Shown: piece by piece, positions 59,815 to 64,000 of the stretch | Numbering within the stretch: the first letter of the stretch is position 1 | Layout of the letters: each line of letters begins with the position of its first letter | Position numbers and translations under genes: made by a program | Notes under the pieces: generated by a model | What the model was told of the DNA's origin: nothing | Database searches by the model: none | Seen by the model: the letters and a program-made list of their open reading frames with translations, nothing else | NCBI RefSeq assembly: GCF_014529535.1 | Contig: NC_050736.1 | Coordinates: 3,162,001-3,226,000 of the forward strand | Reading direction: 5' to 3' | Length of the DNA stretch: 64,000 nt | From: Bradysia coprophila | Lineage: Eukaryota > Arthropoda > Insecta > Diptera > Sciaridae

Positions 59815-62055
59815 TTTGTTTTTTTACTGGTTGCACTTTGCAGCCCTTTTTTCGCTTTTAATAAAGAAAATTCATTACCCCACCTTGAATTTGATAAAAA
59901 CTAATTTGGTTTGCTTTTTAAATTTAATATAATATTCCGACTTACAAGTCAAATGGCTAGAAAAAAATCAATGCTCAATATGTTTACGAAAAGGAAACTA
60001 AATGTTGAAACTTAAATCTTTAGCATCACAGAATATAACAATATTTTTTCTTCATATTAAAGAGTAGTTTTGTTTAGGTATATATATAGTTTCTCTAGGA
60101 TCTAATTATCTAGGATTACAAGTTGTTGTTTATAGTACATTCTAATAAAATATACTCATTTCTAGCACAATAATAATATCAGGTTCAAGTTTTTTTCTTT
60201 TCTTTTTAAAAAATAAAAGTTTTTTCATTATTTTTTTAGCACTTCCTATGTTATTTTTATTGTCTCTCGCAACTTTGTTTATAGTGCTTTTAAGGGACAT
60301 TTTATTGATCTTTCATTTACTCACAATTTAGCAATTATTATAGTTCTTTCAATATGTTTTTGTCTTTTCGTTTATAAAATTTATGTTGTTCTGGGTTTCA
60401 TTAACCTTTTAGAAACGTCTTGTCTTATATGGTAGGACAGTGAAGATAAAAAATAGGCTCTAGCTAGAATTCTTTTAGATAGCGTTCGTTAAAACTAATG
60501 AATTAATTGTCATTTAAATGCGTTGGTTTCTCGTAGGGTCGAAAATGGCATCTTATATACTACATGCGTCGAAAACTGTACTTTTCATGTTTCATGACTT
60601 GGAAATAAAAATGAAAAATTTCATTTTCGTATGTTTATTGACATCGGCTACGCCTCGGATCAACGCAATTCACACAAAAACTTTTTCACCTTTTCCACTC
60701 TAGTCATGTAAAGTACTATAACAACACCAGAGACAACAAGACGAATTGAGTTAGGAAAATAAATCGAAATGTAGTAATGTTTTTGCGTGATTATCAAGTT
60801 TGGCTCAACATACTTGTCGCGGAAATAGGACTTTTTCAAAAATTTCCAGTTTTGTATGCCTCCAAAGGCGAAGTCAATCACACGGGAACATGACTTCATT
60901 TTTACATGCTAAGTGCGTCGAAACAATTATGAAAAATACTGTTTTCAACGCATGCATGTAGCAATGTAGCATGTAAAATGCTTAACACATTACATGCGTT
61001 GAAAACAGTACTTTTCTCAACCCAGTGACGAAAAGTGACATTTTCGTTGCGTTTTTTAAGAAAAATGTTGTATGCAACTTGGTGATAAATGCTTTTCTAG
61101 GCACAAGATATGTGTAGTCACACTCGGCCTCAAGTGACAACCCACAAATAACTATTTTTTGTTTCGACCACTTTTCTCGATACATAACTCGCGATAAAAA
61201 TGAAATGTCTCGTTTTCGTGTTTATATTGTCATCGGCTTCACCTCGGATCAACAAAATTAACACGACAACTCTACTTTCTATGCGTTTATCGCTTATTAT
61301 TTACACTATTATCAATTCTAGAGATACTTTAACACAAAATACAGAAGAAGTTAACAGATTTCATATTTATATCTCGATAGAGCTTTGTCGTTTTTCAATT
61401 ATGGCACATTTTCGATCGGTATTTTAGATGGACACCATTGAGGTGGTAGTGGCAATAAAAAATCGAAGAGGAGAATTCAAACTCAAAACAGTTTTAGTTG
61501 TTTAATGTTCCCGAGGGGCATTAACTAACTGACTTAACTCTTTGAAACTTCATATTTTCCCTTGTATGATTGCAGCTCTTACCTTCGGTTCGGGCTGCAC
61601 CCTCATACTCGGCAAAATAAACGTTCCCAACTAGTACGTAATCTACTATTAATCACACAAGCATCACAAAGTAAGGAACCAAGTTTTTAACCGAGATTCC
61701 ACGACGCATTGTTCAAAAATTAAATTTTAATGCAGCGCTTGCGGTTCAGTTATATGTGACAATTCTGACCATTTCCCAGTTAATTTTGTAATAATTTTTG
61801 GTACTATGAGATTGCTTTGCACAAATGCTTCATTAATATTCATTGAACTACGGACGCAAGAAAAATGGGCAGAGAAATTGTTTTTGTCAGTGGACAGTAT
61901 ATAACGAAAGAAATTTATTTACCAAACGGTCGTCTTGTCAAATCAAAAAAGCGTTCGCTTGCGCTACAAATATGTTTAAAGAAATTTTTGGCAGAGTCAC
62001 ATTTCCTAAGTCGCGTTACATGACTGGCAACAGATCGACTGAATTTAATTGTAAA
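59815..62055. other. AT-rich intergenic region with internally repeated segments
   Basis: Two related blocks (about 60545-60720 and 60985-61285) share ACATGCGTYGAAAAC..TACTTTTC, ATTTCATTTTCGT and CTCGGATCAAC. A GATAAATGCTTTTCTAGGCAC hairpin-family half lies at about 61082. The 59820-60480 part is nearly pure AT-rich spacer. The last about 150 bases are probably the 3' UTR of the DUF229 gene. Confidence 0.5.
61914..61919 (-). terminator. Candidate polyadenylation signal of the DUF229 gene
   Basis: AATAAA on the minus strand about 140 nt after the DUF229 stop codon. It is the nearest canonical hexamer I found downstream. Confidence 0.4.
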
Positions 62056-64000
62056 TCACCCCCCTTTCGATGGTTTGAGACAGTAACAAAATTTTTTCAA
62101 ATTATCCTTTTTGATGCAATTACTTTGACTAGCGTACATATTCAGGCGACTTACCGACCCGGTTAGTTCGAATGCCTTACTCTTGATTGTGTATTTAACA
62201 GTCGCTTCGAATATTCCGCCACTGGGCGATGCTTCAAAAACGAACATGTACACATCGTACGGACTATGAGCGTGCTGGTATTCCGCTTTACGTGCGTAAG
62301 ATATTTTTTTCAATTTCAATTCAGCACACAGCCGATACGATCCATTCGTATATTCGTTCAGGTCACTGTTCATCAAATCAATCACGAATTTCACGCCCCT
62401 TTTTACGACATCATCATTTTTGTCATTTGTTTTGTACGGTGAACATGTGCACCAATGTTCCGTGATGGCCGAACTTTTACACGACCGGTTCCATGGCATT
62501 TCTTGGAATAGACTTTGGCACGATTCACAGCTCGTCGCTGGTGGTAATTTCGTTGTTCGATCAGACAATTCCAGTATGTGCTTCAAGGTCATATGCAAAT
62601 CGTACGGATTGGTCAAACGATTTCGGTTGATCTTCAGAGCTTGGACAATTTCGGGGTGATCCTCTTTAAACCATTCGGGTAACCAAATAAAAATGAATGG
62701 CAAACGCTCTTCCAACCTGCGTATGAACCCGCAATTAATTTATATTTGAAAGGCAAATTTTTCACTCAAAACACTTACCAACCGGTGACCAAGTGTCTAA
62801 CGGGACCGAATCGCAGTCCGTGATCGCTAAAGAAGACGACCATGCTGTTGTTCAGTATTCCTCTTGTCTCTAGTTCAACCAAATATGATTTCACTTTAGC
62901 ATCCATGGATGACCTAATGATACAACAGTTGAAGTGTTAACGATTTCGCTTATGTTAACCTTTTCTAATTTAACTCACGGGTCACTGATGTCGTTGTGGC
63001 TGAAAGTGTTGGTCCAGAATAAACCGAATGAAGGGTCGTCTTTATATGTTGTGGCGAAATCTAATGCATAGTCATACACATGATCTGCAGAATGTTTGTA
63101 GCCAAGACACAGTGTTAAAGAATGTTTGTGTTTCACGTGGAGGTTCTTTTCAGCAGCTAATTAACGAAACAGTTAGTTGTCACGAATTTAATCAGGTCAA
63201 TCAGTCAATTGCCTCACCTAGCATATATGGACGAAGATAGAAATCTGTTGGAGGGACTACGAATCCAGTTTTGTGATAATTAAATGTACTTATATCGGCC
63301 TCGTCTTCACCGTACGCAGTAACATAGCCAGCGTCACGGAAATTTTTCCATATGAATGGACACGATTCCAGTTTTCCAGGTACAGTAGGTTGACAGTCAT
63401 TGTAGGCCAAGGAGCTGTTATAACCGACCAATATAGCCATCAAATTCGGAAATGTGTTGTCATCGATCTATAAATTACAACTTTCCAAGAAATGTTCCAC
63501 CATTCGATTTAGTCACACAAAACCTTATTGTATCCTTGAAGTTCAAACCAACCAGTATCGTAAACGTGCTGAGCGGTCATAGGCATTGCCCGAATCAAAT
63601 TCAGTCTCGAAATACTGTCAATAGACAACATAAGTACACTTAGAGGTCGCTTTTCGCTTTCTGATTCGTATTGGTCTAGTGTTTCGCGTATCTCTGGGCG
63701 ATCACGAACGATGGCATGGGTATTTGTGTAAGTAGCCTTCCCACCACTTTTACATCGAACCAAAAGAAATTCAATCTTTGGTGGCAACTCAATGGTTTTG
63801 TCGAAGTCGATGCAACGCGATAGGCTGGAAATATAAACAGTTTAACATCTGTAGCACATCCTGACGCATTTAAACTCACTTAAACTTCTCGTCAGCTTTT
63901 TTGTCGGTTCCAGATCGGATAATCTCCTGATAGCAACAATCTAATTTGTTATTTTTGTTGCCCTTGTAATAAAATGAATCCCGACGTTTTTCGTCCAAAA
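62056..64000 (-). CDS. DUF229 family protein (alkaline-phosphatase-like fold), 3' six exons; 5' end beyond window
   Basis: Exons (minus): 64000-63880, 63824-63524, 63467-63218, 63156-62979, 62913-62779, 62716-62056; introns are 55-65 nt and all phases agree, giving about 548 residues up to the stop. Diagnostic stretches in order: LMLSIDSISRLN (N-terminal metal-site region of the fold), NTFPNLMAILVG, FWTNTFSHND, FFSDHGLRFGPVRH (metal-binding Asp/His), WLEERLPFIFIWLP, and a Cys-rich tail (SCESCQSLFQEMPWNRSC, HWCTC). This is DUF229 (PF02995), a nematode and insect family in the alkaline phosphatase/sulfatase clan, probably extracellular or luminal, with unknown substrate. The signal or membrane anchor would be in the missing 5' part. 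The Met at 62715 is internal, not a start. The second donor (GTTTTG) is weak but supported by the restored motif GYNKIDDNTFPN. Confidence 0.93.

Noticed and set aside
62713-62715. Met codon as a start for the DUF229 protein
   Set aside because: Upstream exons encode the essential SIDS, NTFPN and SDHG motifs in matching phase. The ATG frame differs by using intron-adjacent bases; the true junction reads W-L-E-E-R.

Overview
The window is AT-rich nuclear DNA from an animal, most likely an insect and plausibly a nematoceran fly. The evidence is short introns (about 55-70 nt) with GT/AG ends, a DUF229 gene, an EB-module plus LDL-receptor class A secreted protein, a LITAF-like gene, and large numbers of small non-autonomous DNA transposons. 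The species cannot be fixed from sequence alone.

Layout: 1-20.1 kb holds no gene I can support. It is AT-rich spacer carrying inverted-repeat elements: a 564-bp foldback at 2092, hAT-type MITEs at 3499, 16288 and 16617, a 976-bp element at 10500, and copies of a TATCGATA-bearing MITE. A small LITAF-domain gene lies on the minus strand at 20143-20596. After another gene-poor stretch, a five-exon 7-dehydrocholesterol-reductase-like gene (+, 27596-29526) encodes 417 residues. From 35895 to 54331 (+) one seven-exon gene encodes a secreted protein of 1107 residues: signal peptide, EB modules, about 670 residues of acidic Ser/Thr/Glu-rich linker in one giant exon, then four LDLa repeats. Its 11.3-kb third intron carries several foldback elements and a 417-bp hAT element with a perfect 8-bp target duplication. 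A compact four-exon HMG-box gene (+) is at 57090-57897, a broken retroelement ORF (+) at about 59165-59814, and the 3' six exons of a DUF229 gene (-) fill 62056-64000 and run off the window.

The genes do not form an obvious pathway; this is ordinary insect gene neighbourhood structure. The most notable points are: the DHCR7-like enzyme keeps the family C-terminal signature but departs at positions normally conserved; the LITAF protein lacks most of the membrane-inserting segment; two genes contain introns whose length is a multiple of three and which are open in frame, so naive gene models would translate them; the giant linker exon is phase 1-1 and could be skipped cleanly; and there is a dense, partly nested, datable set of MITE and foldback families. 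I did not find a convincing wholly new multi-gene system.
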